From Victivallis vadensis (GTDB lineage Bacteria; Verrucomicrobiota; Lentisphaeria; Victivallales; Victivallaceae), in contig NZ_QEKH01000008.1 in the NCBI RefSeq assembly GCF_003096415.1, forward strand, positions 1 through 64,000: a DNA stretch of 64,000 nt, given 5' to 3'. Below the pieces are notes generated by a model that ran no database searches, was not told where the DNA came from, and saw only the letters and a program-made list of their open reading frames with translations. This document shows, piece after piece, positions 37,587 to 47,449 of this stretch. Position numbers and translations under genes: made by a program. Positions within the stretch are counted from its first letter, which is position 1. Every line of letters starts with the position of its first letter.

Positions 37587-38705
37587 ATGGCGCAGCTGAA
37601 ATACGAGCAGATCAGAAGTTACCTTGAGGCGGAGGCGGTCAAGCCGGAATCGGCGACGCGCATGCCGACGGTGCGCGAACTGATGCGCCGGTTCAATGTT
37701 TCGCTCGTGACGGTGAACCGGGCGCTTTCGGAGCTGGAGCACGCCAAGGTGATCGTGCGCCGCCAGGGGGCCGGGATCGTCGCCGCCCGGTCCAGCCGCG
37801 AAGTCGCGCGGCTCGAAGCGGAGCCGGAATCCGGCCGGAAGTGCCTTGCCTTCGCCTATAACGACTATCCGGATGAAAATATCTGGAACACCATTCACAT
37901 GATCGCGCAGTACACCCGCCAGCACGGCTGCAACCTGCTCGACTGCAAGATTTATCCGGATACCCCCACCGAAACGATCCTGAACCTCGTTCAGTCCCGG
38001 ACGGATTGCGCCGGGCTGGTTCTGCTGTTCGGCTCCGACCGGATGGACCGCGAACAGCTTGAGGCGCTCGGCAGGCTGCCGATGCGGGTGGTGGCGGTCG
38101 ACAGCATGTTCTTCTACTCCGATTTCCTGCCGGATAACGTCTATGTGCTCTCGCCGGACGGGGCGGACTGCGCCGAAAAAATGGCCGAAGTTCTGGTGCG
38201 GCGCGGCCACCGCCGAATCGGGTACATCCGCAACGAACCGCGCAGCGAATACACCGACCTGCATCTGAAAGCATTCGGAGCGGCGCTGAAACGCGCCGGA
38301 GTTGAATTCGGCCCGGAGCAAATCTTCAGCGCGACGATCCGGTCGTGGGAAAATGCGCTGGATGCGGCAATCGCCCAGACCCGCAGCAGCATCGACGCGA
38401 TCCGGCGGCTCGGACTGACGGCGCTGGCCTACAAGTCGAGCGGCGGAGCGCTGGTCGCGATCAGGGCGCTGCGCGAACTGGGCCTGAAAGTGCCGGAGGA
38501 TATCAGCGTGATCGGCGAAGGGGAACGCTCGTTGTACCGTTACCTCGATCCCGGCCTGACGGTGGTCACGCCGGATTATCAGGCGATGAGCTGCGCGGCG
38601 GTCGAAATCGCGTTGGGCTGCCGGACTCCGACAAAACATAATATCTTTTTCCCGCATCGGCTGATTGAACGTGAGAGCATCAAGGATTTAAACCGGATCA
38701 AATAG
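37587..38705 (+). CDS. GntR/LacI-hybrid transcriptional regulator
   Basis: 372-residue regulator with an N-terminal GntR winged helix ([36 protein letters not shown]; about 1-75) and a LacI-type sensor domain ([17 protein letters not shown] near 205, [15 protein letters not shown] near 300). The ATG at 37587 has GGAG 9 bases upstream; a TTG at 37569 would add six residues. It is the first gene of an operon with a prepilin (13 bases after its stop) and a very large GH-A protein, so autoregulated control of that operon is the simplest reading. Confidence 0.88.
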   Translation: MAQLKYEQIRSYLEAEAVKPESATRMPTVRELMRRFNVSLVTVNRALSELEHAKVIVRRQGAGIVAARSSREVARLEAEPESGRKCLAFAYNDYPDENIWNTIHMIAQYTRQHGCNLLDCKIYPDTPTETILNLVQSRTDCAGLVLLFGSDRMDREQLEALGRLPMRVVAVDSMFFYSDFLPDNVYVLSPDGADCAEKMAEVLVRRGHRRIGYIRNEPRSEYTDLHLKAFGAALKRAGVEFGPEQIFSATIRSWENALDAAIAQTRSSIDAIRRLGLTALAYKSSGGALVAIRALRELGLKVPEDISVIGEGERSLYRYLDPGLTVVTPDYQAMSCAAVEIALGCRTPTKHNIFFPHRLIERESIKDLNRIK

Positions 38706-38718
38706 GAGGTTGGTCACA

Positions 38719-39441
38719 ATGAAACGGATTTTTACTTTAATCGAACTGCTCGTAGTAATAGCCATCATCGCGATTCTGGCGGCGATGCTGCTGCCTGCGT
38801 TGAACAAGGCGCGTTCAATGGGATATGCCGCCTCCTGCCGCGGCAACCTGAAACAGATCGCTTCGGCGATCAGCTTCTACACGAACGACTTCGGAGTACT
38901 GCCGCTGGCGGTGCCGCCGTGGTCGTGGGCCGGTAAGGAACAGTGGCACGGCAAGCTCGACAGCCTCTATCTGGGCGGTAAACACACGTTGTTCTCCTCC
39001 ATGACCGAACGGACCAGAAGCAAACTGTGGGATTGCCCCGGACGGCGCATGAAAATGACCGGCGGCAAGGAGATCGACGGAACCGGCGGCTACGGCGCCA
39101 ACACCGGCATCATCCGCCACCATCAGGACGGGCCGGCTGAATTTCATGTGGTGGTGCGGCCGGGGAAAATCAAGTATCCCACCCTCTGCCCGACCGTGCT
39201 GGAAACCAACACCTATCTCGGCCAGTGGGAGTGGTTCCGCATCCAGAACGTCTACACCAAGCAACTGCGTTTCGAGCACGGCAACAGTATGAACATGGCT
39301 TTCCTCGACGGCCACGTGGCCGCGGTGCAGCAGCGGCCCGGCATGTGGAACAACAAATGGCTCGGCGACCAGTTTCCCAGCACCGGTTACGTCTGGTGGG
39401 GAACGAATCTGTGGGACAAGAAAAATGCGACGAAATTTTAA
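38719..39441 (+). CDS. H-X9-DG prepilin-like protein (cassette 4)
   Basis: 240-residue pseudopilin-like protein with a very short leader (MKRI) before [18 protein letters not shown]. The head domain ends in H-X9-DG ([12 protein letters not shown]). A perfect AGGAGG lies 9 bases before the ATG at 38719, overlapping the end of the regulator gene region. It is placed between a GntR/LacI regulator and a large secreted glycosidase-like protein that starts 19 bases downstream. As in the other cassettes, the head domain differs strongly from its paralogs outside the N-terminus and the H-X9-DG tail. Confidence 0.9.
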   Translation: MKRIFTLIELLVVIAIIAILAAMLLPALNKARSMGYAASCRGNLKQIASAISFYTNDFGVLPLAVPPWSWAGKEQWHGKLDSLYLGGKHTLFSSMTERTRSKLWDCPGRRMKMTGGKEIDGTGGYGANTGIIRHHQDGPAEFHVVVRPGKIKYPTLCPTVLETNTYLGQWEWFRIQNVYTKQLRFEHGNSMNMAFLDGHVAAVQQRPGMWNNKWLGDQFPSTGYVWWGTNLWDKKNATKF

Positions 39442-39460
39442 GACCGGGGAGTGCCGATCC

Positions 39461-42400
39461 ATGACAGACAGAATATTTTTCGCCCTTTGCATGCTGACCG
39501 CCGGCTGTACCCTTGCCGCCGCGCCGGAGCTGGTCACGATCGGCGACGCCGGCAATCCCGGCAAAAAGGTCTTTTTCCATGAAGTGCCGAACCCGTATCC
39601 GCGCGGCGGCGTCGGTTATCCGTACCGGATCGGGAAAAACGAGGTCTCCAACGCCGAATACGCCGGATTCCTGAACGCCTGCGCCGCCAAAGGCGATCCG
39701 CACCGTCTCTTCGATGAACGCATGAAGATCGCTCGCTCCGGCAAAGAAGGCGCGTGGAGCTATGCGCCGCAGCCCGGCAGCGAAAACTCCGGCGTAAACT
39801 TCGTAAGCCGGGTCAACGCCGCACGCTACTGCAACTACCTGACCACCGGTGATCCGGCGAAGGGCGCCTATGTGATTGCGAAGCGTCCCCGCGAAAACGG
39901 CAAAGTCCATGAAGCGATCGTCGGCTACCGCGACCTGACCTTCCCCGACGCGGCGCGGGTCTGGTATCTGCCCGACATGCACGAGTTTTTCAAGGCGGGC
40001 TGGTACGACGGCAACGGGAACTACCGCGAGCTGACGCCGGAAACGCGCGACGAAACGTCGCACTACGGGATTTCCGGCCACGCTTCCGGGCTGCGCGAGC
40101 ACATGGAAAACAAGTTCTACGCGGGCGCTCCTTTCGTGCTCGGGGCGGACGACAAAAGTTCCGACGCCGCTTCGCTGAACACGGCGCGCCTCTGGCAGCA
40201 GCCGGAGTACGAGGGGCGTGCCGAAAGCGGCTTCCGGGTCGCGGCGACCGCGCCGCTGCAGTTCGGCGACCGGCTGAACCGGCGCAACAACTTCTTTTTC
40301 GACCGCTCCGAACCGGCGAAGCTGCGCATCCGCAACGACGGGCCGATGCGCAACGCGGCGTTCCGGCTGGAGCTGCGCGACTTCGCAAACCGCCCGGTCC
40401 GGTCGGAGCGGCTGAATCCCGAGCTGAAAACCGGCGTGACCGAGCTTACGGTGAAACTGCCGGAAAAGGACGGCTATTACGAACTGCTGATCACCCCGGA
40501 AGACCCGCTTTTCAACCGGCAATCCCAGCGGCTTCCGCTGGCGGTAATGTACGACCCCGCCGACAACGGCGCGGAGGGAAACTTCGGCTTCACCTGCCAT
40601 GTCACGCGGCGGGAACGGCGGTTCAGTTTCGAGGAGTTCGACTTCGACCTGCTGCGCCGCCTCGGTGTCAGCAACGTGCGCGTGGACGTCTCCTACAATG
40701 ACATCGGCGGTTCGCAGAGCGTGCTGCGCCGCATCCGCGAAGCGGGGCTGAATCCGCTCGCGATCATCACCTCCTCCGGCATCAACAGCTATGACAAAAT
40801 CGCGGCGAACCGCGCCGAATTTCCCGAACTGGCGGCCAAATGGGAGAAACACGGGATTCCGGCGGACTACGCCTGGTACGCCGAACAGGTCTACAATCTG
40901 GTCAGCGCCCACCGCGGCATCGTGCGCGACTGGGAGTTCGGCAACGAGCCGACCTACTGGAACTGCCTGCCGGAGGATTACGCGCAGGCGCTGAAGGCCG
41001 GGTACAAGGCGGCCAAGCTCGCCGATCCGGAGTGCAACGTGATGGCGGGCGACCTCAACGCGATCCACGGTCCGGTGCTCCGGGTGAAAGGCGGAGAGTT
41101 CTGCGACTCGATCGCGAGCCATATCTACGGCTTTTACGTGCCGATGTTCTGGGGCATTTCCGGCAAGATGCGCGAGCTGAACGGCTGGAAGCAGGCCGCC
41201 GGGATTCCGGCGAAACCGGTCTGGCTGACCGAAATCGGCGGCTGCACCTACAACTCCATGCACCTGATTCCGGTGCGCACCCTCGACGAAGTGCGCCGCT
41301 ATCAGGCGGTCCACCAGCCGAAGGTGATGGCTGGCGGCATGGCGTTCGGCGCGAGCAAGGTGCTGCCCTACAACTTCCGCGACGTCCCGGTCGATTCGCT
41401 TGAGGAGGAGTTCGGCATGCTCGACCGCTTCGGGCGGCCCAAACCGGCCATCGCCGGCTTCCGCGCCGCCGCGAAGCTGCTGGGACGCGCCCGGTTCTCC
41501 GGTTTCGTGAAGGGACATTCGATGAAAGTCGGTGAAATCGCCGGACTGGCGTTCAAAGACGCCGACGGGCGCGACGTGCTGACCTTCTGGCGCAACGATC
41601 CCTACGGCTACGGCCGGTATGAAACGCCGTTCCTCGACCTGATCAAACCGGCGCAGCCGGTCAGGGTGGCCGCTTCCGGCGACAGCGTCGAAGTGTTCGA
41701 CCTCTCCGGCGGCGCGTCGAAGCTGCCGGTGAAGAATGGGGCGGTCGAAATTCCGGTCGATGAATACCCGGTCTTCGTGCGCGGCGCGCTCACCCCGGAG
41801 CTTGAAACGGTCGCGACCGCCCATGCGGTTCCGGCGCGGCCGCTTCCGGCGGCGAAGGTGCGGATTCTGCCGAACCGCAAATCGCGCTCCTGCGACCTGA
41901 TGTCCGGCGTGACGCTCGACCTGACCGCGGGAATGCCGGAAACGGTCCGGGTACACGTCTACAACCTCAAATCCGAGCCGCTCAAAGGCACCCTGCGGCT
42001 GATCCCGAAAAGCAATTGGCGCGAATGGCCGTGGGCGGTCCGCCCGGCGGCGGTTCCGCTCGAAATTCCGGCTGACGGCATGGGAGAAGGCAGTTTCACC
42101 GTGCCGGTGCCGCGCAGCGCGAAACCGGGGCAGCTCTTCTATATCGACGCGGTGTTCGAGAGCGCTGGAGGCATGGAGTTCTCCGACACGGCGGGATTCC
42201 GCGCGGTGGAAAAAACGCTTTCGCTCCGTGACTGGATCACCTATGCCAAAGGGTTCAAACTGGCCGCCGCCGACGGCGGCAGGCAGCTCCGCATCGGCTG
42301 GGACAAGGAACACGCGAACGTGGTCACATTCTACTTGCGTACGCCGAAGCAGTTCGCCGCCGATGCGGCGGAACTGGAACGGGACGTGGCGATTCCGGTG

Positions 42401-43201
42401 CGGGTTTCGGGCGCGGAGGTGTTCGCGGTCAATCTGCTGTTCCTCGACCGGAACGGCGAGACCTTCCAGCTCAAGCAGAATCTGAAGCTGCCGGAAAACG
42501 AGTGGAAAACCCTGCGCTTTAATGCGGCGGGAGTGCTGCAAAAGGGTGTGATCGTCCACCGCGGCGGCAACGGCAAGGTGGATTTCCCGGTGCGGCTGCT
42601 CGGCTTCAACTTCGAGCTGCGAAATGCGAAACCGGACGGTTCAATCCTGCTCAAGCCGTATGAGATCACCGCCCCCGCGCCGCGCTGGGAGCCGGGCGCG
42701 TGGACGGTTTACGGCAGCGGATATGAACTGCTGCGCGGCACCGGCGACACCGAAGCGGTGATCCGGCACACGCCGGAAGGACGCGGCTACGCTTCGCTCT
42801 TCTCGACCCGGCATCCGGTGCTGGCGAAGGATGAGAAGAGCTGGCCGGAGACGGTCGCCGTAACTTTCCGCCCCGAGGGCAGCGGCATCCGTGCGGTGAG
42901 CTTCCTGGTGCAGGATGCGAAGGGCGAAACTTTCCAGCTCAAGCGGCAACTGAAGGTGCGGCCCGGAGCCGGGGCGACGGCGCACTTCGACCTCTCCTGC
43001 TTCCCTGCCGGGAAAGGGCTGGTCATCTACGGCGGCAATCAGGACCGCAGACTCGATTACCCGGTAAAGCTGCTCGGCTTCAACTTCGACTTTGAAAAGG
43101 GCGGCGCGGCCGGCACGCTGACCGTGAATCCGCCGGAGTTCGGCCGGGGCGGCGACGCCGGGGAGCTTTCAGGCGGCGGCGGAGCCGTCGCGATGGATTA
43201 A
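39461..43201 (+). CDS. Multidomain secreted protein: FGE-like fold, GH-A barrel, tandem C-terminal modules
   Basis: 1246-residue protein with a signal peptide (MTDRIFFALCMLTAGCTLAAA). Residues 45-260 match the formylglycine-generating-enzyme/SUMF1 fold (YRIGKNEVSNAEYAGFLNA, RVNAARYCNYL, WYLPDMHEFFKAGWYDG, GFRVAAT) but lack the catalytic Cys pair, so this domain probably binds rather than oxidises. A TIM barrel follows (about 370-690) with clan GH-A catalytic residues: Glu496 in FGNEP as acid/base and Glu591 in WLTEIGG as nucleophile. The C-terminus holds two similar modules (about 890-1050 and 1065-1220), each with a FQLK motif and ending LLGFNF. ATG at 39461 has GGGGAG 9 bases upstream. Glycan substrate unknown. 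Confidence 0.78.
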   Translation: MTDRIFFALCMLTAGCTLAAAPELVTIGDAGNPGKKVFFHEVPNPYPRGGVGYPYRIGKNEVSNAEYAGFLNACAAKGDPHRLFDERMKIARSGKEGAWSYAPQPGSENSGVNFVSRVNAARYCNYLTTGDPAKGAYVIAKRPRENGKVHEAIVGYRDLTFPDAARVWYLPDMHEFFKAGWYDGNGNYRELTPETRDETSHYGISGHASGLREHMENKFYAGAPFVLGADDKSSDAASLNTARLWQQPEYEGRAESGFRVAATAPLQFGDRLNRRNNFFFDRSEPAKLRIRNDGPMRNAAFRLELRDFANRPVRSERLNPELKTGVTELTVKLPEKDGYYELLITPEDPLFNRQSQRLPLAVMYDPADNGAEGNFGFTCHVTRRERRFSFEEFDFDLLRRLGVSNVRVDVSYNDIGGSQSVLRRIREAGLNPLAIITSSGINSYDKIAANRAEFPELAAKWEKHGIPADYAWYAEQVYNLVSAHRGIVRDWEFGNEPTYWNCLPEDYAQALKAGYKAAKLADPECNVMAGDLNAIHGPVLRVKGGEFCDSIASHIYGFYVPMFWGISGKMRELNGWKQAAGIPAKPVWLTEIGGCTYNSMHLIPVRTLDEVRRYQAVHQPKVMAGGMAFGASKVLPYNFRDVPVDSLEEEFGMLDRFGRPKPAIAGFRAAAKLLGRARFSGFVKGHSMKVGEIAGLAFKDADGRDVLTFWRNDPYGYGRYETPFLDLIKPAQPVRVAASGDSVEVFDLSGGASKLPVKNGAVEIPVDEYPVFVRGALTPELETVATAHAVPARPLPAAKVRILPNRKSRSCDLMSGVTLDLTAGMPETVRVHVYNLKSEPLKGTLRLIPKSNWREWPWAVRPAAVPLEIPADGMGEGSFTVPVPRSAKPGQLFYIDAVFESAGGMEFSDTAGFRAVEKTLSLRDWITYAKGFKLAAADGGRQLRIGWDKEHANVVTFYLRTPKQFAADAAELERDVAIPVRVSGAEVFAVNLLFLDRNGETFQLKQNLKLPENEWKTLRFNAAGVLQKGVIVHRGGNGKVDFPVRLLGFNFELRNAKPDGSILLKPYEITAPAPRWEPGAWTVYGSGYELLRGTGDTEAVIRHTPEGRGYASLFSTRHPVLAKDEKSWPETVAVTFRPEGSGIRAVSFLVQDAKGETFQLKRQLKVRPGAGATAHFDLSCFPAGKGLVIYGGNQDRRLDYPVKLLGFNFDFEKGGAAGTLTVNPPEFGRGGDAGELSGGGGAVAMD

Positions 43202-43974
43202 CGCGGGCGATAACCCCGGCGGTAGGCCGCCGGGGAAAGTCCGTGCAGCCGCTTGAACATCCGTGAAAAGTGAAAGCGGTCCTTCACGCCGACCGCTTCG
43301 CAGATATCGTCGATCGACAGCTCGCCTTCCTCCAGCAGCCGCGCCGCGCGGGTATAGCGCAGATTGGTCAGGTACTGGTAGGGCGTGCTGCCGGTTCCGG
43401 CCTGAAAACGGCGGATGAACGCATTGACCGGCATTCCGAGCCGCCGGGCGAGATCAGTGACGGTCAGCTCCTGCGCCAGCGTGTGGCGCAGCGATTCGCA
43501 CAGCTCCTCAATCTCCCGGTCCGGGCCGAGTTCATCCCAGGCGTCGCCGGGCAGCCGGGCCAGGGCCGCCGCCGCCAGCGCCGTCGCGGTCAGGATCAGG
43601 GCCGGAGCCTGTGAATCCAGCTGTTCCTTCAGCTCCCGCGCCAGCACTGTCAGCACCGGGTCCAGCGGAACCGCGCTGGCCGGAGTCCGGCGGCTGCCGG
43701 TGAGCCGGGCGACTTCGAAGTGCAAATAGAGCTGGTTCAGCACCGGATTTTCACACCACGCCGGCAGGTCGCCGTGCGGCGGCAGCAGCCAGGCGAATCC
43801 CGGCGACAATTCCAGCTTTTCCCCGTTCACCACAACTCCGGCTCCGGGAGCGTCATGCACATAGAGCCGCCAGTGGTGTCCGGTCAGGCGCATCCCGTTC
43901 CACAGCGGCTGCAGGCGGACCAGATGGATCGTCTCCATCCGGATTCCATACCGGCCATCGATGATTTTATTCAT
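43198..43974 (-). CDS. AraC-family transcriptional regulator
   Basis: 258-residue AraC regulator. A cupin sensor (GFAWLLPPHGDLPAWCENP, about 65-83) precedes a C-terminal double helix-turn-helix (about 160-255) with LTVTDLARRLGMPVNAFIRRF and SIDDICEAVGVKDRFHFSRMF, ending HGLSPAAYRRGYRPR. It is divergent from the GH29 fucosidase and is its likely activator. No clear ribosome site precedes the ATG at 43974, and an in-frame Met at 43938 is an alternative. The 3' end overlaps the convergent large GH-A gene by 4 bases. Confidence 0.88.
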   Translation of the reverse strand: MNKIIDGRYGIRMETIHLVRLQPLWNGMRLTGHHWRLYVHDAPGAGVVVNGEKLELSPGFAWLLPPHGDLPAWCENPVLNQLYLHFEVARLTGSRRTPASAVPLDPVLTVLARELKEQLDSQAPALILTATALAAAALARLPGDAWDELGPDREIEELCESLRHTLAQELTVTDLARRLGMPVNAFIRRFQAGTGSTPYQYLTNLRYTRAARLLEEGELSIDDICEAVGVKDRFHFSRMFKRLHGLSPAAYRRGYRPR

Positions 43975-43996
43975 AAAAAATCAACTTTTATTCATA
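43965..43996. promoter_or_regulatory. Direct repeat with 21-bp period, probable AraC-type operator
   Basis: TTTTATTCATA occurs at 43965-43975 and again at 43986-43996. The 21-bp period equals two helical turns, the classical geometry for an AraC dimer on direct half-sites. It lies between the AraC gene, whose start codon is inside the first copy, and the divergent fucosidase gene. Confidence 0.6.
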
Positions 43997-44082
43997 GAGT
44001 TCCAATTGAAAATCTTCATATCGCTCCTTATGTTTAATATAGCCCGAAAATCCTGAAATCAACACCACACAAGGAGCAAAAG

Positions 44083-45369
44083 ATGGGAAATTACGGCAAA
44101 GGCGATACCGCGTGGTTCACTCACGACCGTTTCGGCATGTTCATCCACTGGGGGCTTTACTCTATGCCGGCGCGTCACGAATGGATCCGCCATACCGAGG
44201 AGATCAGCGACGGGGATTACCGGATTTATTTCGACCTTTTCGATCCCGATCTCTTCGACCCGAAGGCGTGGGCCCGCGCCGCCCGCGAAGCCGGCATGAA
44301 ATACTTCGTGATCACCACCAAGCACCATGAAGGCTTCTGCCTCTGGGACACGAAATACACCGATTACAAAGTCACCAACACCCCCGCCGGGCGCGACCTG
44401 CTGCGCGAAGTGGTGGACGCCTTCCGGGCGGAAGGCATCCGGGTCGGCTTCTACTACTCGCTGATCGACTGGCACCACCCCGATTTCACGCTGGATAAGA
44501 TCCACCCGATGCGCAACAAGATTTCCGCCGGGGAGTTCAACAAGGGCCGCGACATGAAGCGTTATGCAAAATACATGCGCGACCAGGTCACCGAACTGCT
44601 GACCAATTACGGCAAGATCGATGTGCTGTGGTTCGACTTCAGCTATCCGGGTGAAAACGGCAAGGGCCATCTGGACTGGGAATCCGAAGAGCTGATCCGG
44701 CTCGTGCGCAAGCTCCAGCCCGGCATCATCGTCGACAACCGCCTCGACCTGCCCGGCTCCGGCGATATCCTGACTCCCGAACAGTTCACGCCGGATCACG
44801 GAATGGTCGACGAGGAAGGCAAGCCCGCCGTCTGGGAAGGCTGCCAGACCTTCTCCGGCTCCTGGGGCTACTTCCGCGACGAAACCAGCTGGAAGAGCGT
44901 CAAAATGTGCATCGAAATGCTGGTCAACCACGTCTCGCGCGGCGGCAATCTGCTGATGAACGTCGGCCCCACCTCGCGCGGCTACATCGACGCCCGCGCG
45001 ATGGAACGGCTCGCCGGTTATGCCGACTGGATGAAGTACAATTCACGCTCCATCTACGGCTGCGGAGCGGCTCCCGCCGGGTTCCCCGCCCCACCGGACT
45101 GCCGCTACACCTACAATCCGGAAACCAACCGCCTCTATCTGCACTGTTTCGCGTGGCCTTTCAAGCACGTCCACCTGCCGAACCTCGCCGGCAAGGTCAA
45201 ATACGCCCAACTCCTCGCCGACGGCAGCGAAATCAGACGCCGCGAAGCCGTCAATGAGGTTCACTCCAATCTCAACAGCACCACGCCCGACAATGCGCTC
45301 ACGCTGGAACTGCCGGTGCTGCTGCCGCAGGGCACCGAGGTTCCGGTGATCGAACTCTTCCTGAAATAA
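44083..45369 (+). CDS. GH29 alpha-L-fucosidase
   Basis: 428-residue glycoside hydrolase that removes alpha-L-fucose from glycans with retention. Family signatures are FGMFIHWGLYSMPARHEW (about 17-34), KYFVITTKHHEGFCLWD (about 75-92) and VLWFDFSYPG, where Asp185 is the expected nucleophile. WGYFRDETSWKS and NLLMNVGPTSRGYID follow. A short C-terminal beta domain ends the protein. There is no signal peptide, so it should act in the cytoplasm on imported oligosaccharides. AAGGAG precedes the ATG. It is divergent from an AraC regulator and followed by the long inverted repeat. Confidence 0.95.
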   Translation: MGNYGKGDTAWFTHDRFGMFIHWGLYSMPARHEWIRHTEEISDGDYRIYFDLFDPDLFDPKAWARAAREAGMKYFVITTKHHEGFCLWDTKYTDYKVTNTPAGRDLLREVVDAFRAEGIRVGFYYSLIDWHHPDFTLDKIHPMRNKISAGEFNKGRDMKRYAKYMRDQVTELLTNYGKIDVLWFDFSYPGENGKGHLDWESEELIRLVRKLQPGIIVDNRLDLPGSGDILTPEQFTPDHGMVDEEGKPAVWEGCQTFSGSWGYFRDETSWKSVKMCIEMLVNHVSRGGNLLMNVGPTSRGYIDARAMERLAGYADWMKYNSRSIYGCGAAPAGFPAPPDCRYTYNPETNRLYLHCFAWPFKHVHLPNLAGKVKYAQLLADGSEIRRREAVNEVHSNLNSTTPDNALTLELPVLLPQGTEVPVIELFLK

Positions 45370-45373
45370 CGTC

Positions 45374-46092
45374 TCTCGGGGATTTCGCTCCTTTCGGAGC
45401 GAGCAGGGCGCTTCGCCCCTGCACCCCGACCGGCAAGGTGCCGGCGTCGGGTACTTAGATCCGGGAAAGGCGTACCGCCTTTCCCTCCGGGTGGGGGAGG
45501 CTCCGGTAGAGACAGGCGTGGTTGTACAGGAGCGGCACACCGCTCCGGTCGGCGCAAAGCCTGCTTTTTTGCAGGCTTTAGGCACTCCCTACGCCTGCTG
45601 CCGCCGGAGGTCACGCGCGGAACCTCCAGATGCTAACCATGTAACAGACAGATACCCTGATGGAGGCTGATAAGAATTGATCTGCCGATATACGCAAAGC
45701 AAGGTCAGGCAACAATGCAATTGTCATATCACCGGCAAGCATATCTTTGAGTACGAACCTTACCAAACCTTGCCTTTATCATAAGGACAGGTAGAGTTCA
45801 GCCTCCATGAGGGTAATTTCACATCATCCGGTCAGCATCTGGCCGTTCCGTGCGTGACCTCCGGCGGCAGCAGGCGCAGGGAGTGCCTAAAGCCTGCAAA
45901 AAAGCAGGCTTTGCGCCGACCGGAGCGGTGTGCCGCTCAGGTACCCGCTTGCCTGTCCACAGTAGAGTCTCCCCCCTGGAGGGAAAGGCGGTACGCCTTT
46001 CCCGGATCTAAGTACCCGGCACCGGCACCTTGCCGGTCGGGGTGCAGGGGCGAAGCGCCCTGCTCGCTCCGAAAGGAGCGAAATCCCCAAGG
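45374..46092. repeat. Long inverted repeat with roughly 250-bp arms
   Basis: The left arm (45374 to about 45625) is nearly identical to the reverse complement of the right arm (about 45842-46092). Further matching blocks run inward: CCAGATGCT(A/G)ACC near both arm ends and TGATGGAGGCTGA (45658) against TCAGCCTCCATGA (45799). The central 125 bases are AT-richer. Each arm contains its own hairpins, including AAAGCCTGC/GCAGGCTTT, GGGAAAGGCG/CGCCTTTCCC, GAGCGG/CCGCTC and the GGCACCTTGCCGG module. It lies between convergent genes and may act as terminator, but its size points to two inverted copies of one element. Confidence 0.85.
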
Positions 46093-46093
46093 G

Positions 46094-47449
46094 TCAGACG
46101 GTCGGAGCAGGAGCGATATAGCCGGAATCGCCTCCGTAACGCTGATAACCGCGATAGACCATCACGAAACAGCCCAGCCCGCAAAGACCGATCACGCCGC
46201 CGATGGTGAAAAGGTGGGGGTAATGGTTGCCGGTAAGATCGAGGAATTTGCCGACCAGCGGCGCGCCGATCACGCTGGCGAGCGCGTTGATCAGCATCAT
46301 CGCGGAATTGAACTGCGCGAAATATTCGCGGGGAAACAGGCGCGGCGCATAGGACGCCATCAGAGTGTTGTAGCTCATGATCGAAATGCCCTGAACCAGA
46401 AACAGCCAGGCGAAAACCGATTCGGTGGTGGCGATCCGGCCGCCGATAAAGAGGATTACGGTTTGAAGCGCCATGGAAACCATGCCGGTGCGGATCGGGT
46501 GGAAGCGGTCGGAGAACCAGCCGAGGAAGAAGCTCAGCACAAAGGAGACCAGGCAGATCAGCGAACTGACCTTGCCGTAGAAATCCATATCCATATTGAG
46601 GCTTTTGGCGTAAAAGATCCCGTAGATGTTAAAGGGGACCACCGAGAAGCCAGACACCACCGACGCCATGATCACCCAGCGGTAATAGGGCAGCGAGAAG
46701 CACTCACGGAAGTAGGTCTTGACCGCGCTCTTCACAGTCGGGGGGCCGGAGGTTTCCGCTTCCGGCGGCGGATATTCGCCCTCTTTGACCTTCAGGCAGA
46801 TGCTGAACAGGCCGATCCCGTAAAGCGCCGCGAGGCCGAGGAAGATTACCAGCGCGTGGGTTTCGGCGTAGCCCATCACGAAGTAATTGAAAAGAAATGC
46901 GCAGCCGAGGCTGACGGCGCGGAACATCGCGAAAAAGCGCCCGAGAAACTCCGTCGGCACCACGTCGGTCGCCAATGCGTTGAAGATCGCGCCGGCCAGC
47001 GTGGTTCCGAAGTCGAGGATGATCCAGAAAAAGCAGAAAACCAGCAGCGCCGTCAGGTTATAGGAGATATGTTCCGCGCCGACGGCCTGCCGGATCAGCC
47101 TCGCCAGAAGCGGCGTGAACCCCAATCCGGCCAGCCCGATTACGATGAACGGGGTGGTCAGCAGCAAATACGGGATGCGCCGCCCGAACCGGCCTCGATG
47201 GCGGTCGGAACGGTAGCTGACGATCGGGCACAGGAAGATGTTCGTGAAGTTCGGGAAGGAGATCATGATGATGCCGAACAGAAAATCCGACACGTCGAAC
47301 TTCTTGAGCATCAGCGCCGCCACCGTCCCGGTCGCCCGGTCCTTCATCGAATACGCGAAATCCCCCCACATCAGCCACAGAAACAGCACGGCCAGTCCTC
47401 CGGCCGTGTAGACCAGCGTGCCGTTGCGCCATGTCCTGCCTTTGCTCAT
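46094..47449 (-). CDS. GPH/MFS-type sugar transporter
   Basis: 451-residue polytopic membrane protein of about 12 helices, paralogous to the transporter at 13906. Both share WRNGTLVYT at the N-terminus, a GDFAYS segment and the SYRSDRHRGRFGRRIPYL loop. It should carry a sugar or oligosaccharide released by the BNR proteins of this cassette, by cation symport. I start at 47449 because the ATG overlaps the upstream stop (ATGA) and the first residues match the paralog; the open frame extends further but into the BNR gene. It is the last gene of cassette 5 and abuts the long inverted repeat. Confidence 0.85.
   Translation of the reverse strand: MSKGRTWRNGTLVYTAGGLAVLFLWLMWGDFAYSMKDRATGTVAALMLKKFDVSDFLFGIIMISFPNFTNIFLCPIVSYRSDRHRGRFGRRIPYLLLTTPFIVIGLAGLGFTPLLARLIRQAVGAEHISYNLTALLVFCFFWIILDFGTTLAGAIFNALATDVVPTEFLGRFFAMFRAVSLGCAFLFNYFVMGYAETHALVIFLGLAALYGIGLFSICLKVKEGEYPPPEAETSGPPTVKSAVKTYFRECFSLPYYRWVIMASVVSGFSVVPFNIYGIFYAKSLNMDMDFYGKVSSLICLVSFVLSFFLGWFSDRFHPIRTGMVSMALQTVILFIGGRIATTESVFAWLFLVQGISIMSYNTLMASYAPRLFPREYFAQFNSAMMLINALASVIGAPLVGKFLDLTGNHYPHLFTIGGVIGLCGLGCFVMVYRGYQRYGGDSGYIAPAPTV

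Noticed and set aside
39461-40250. Active formylglycine-generating enzyme
   Set aside because: The fold motifs are present, but the paired active-site cysteines near the domain end are not, and no sulfatase gene is in the window.
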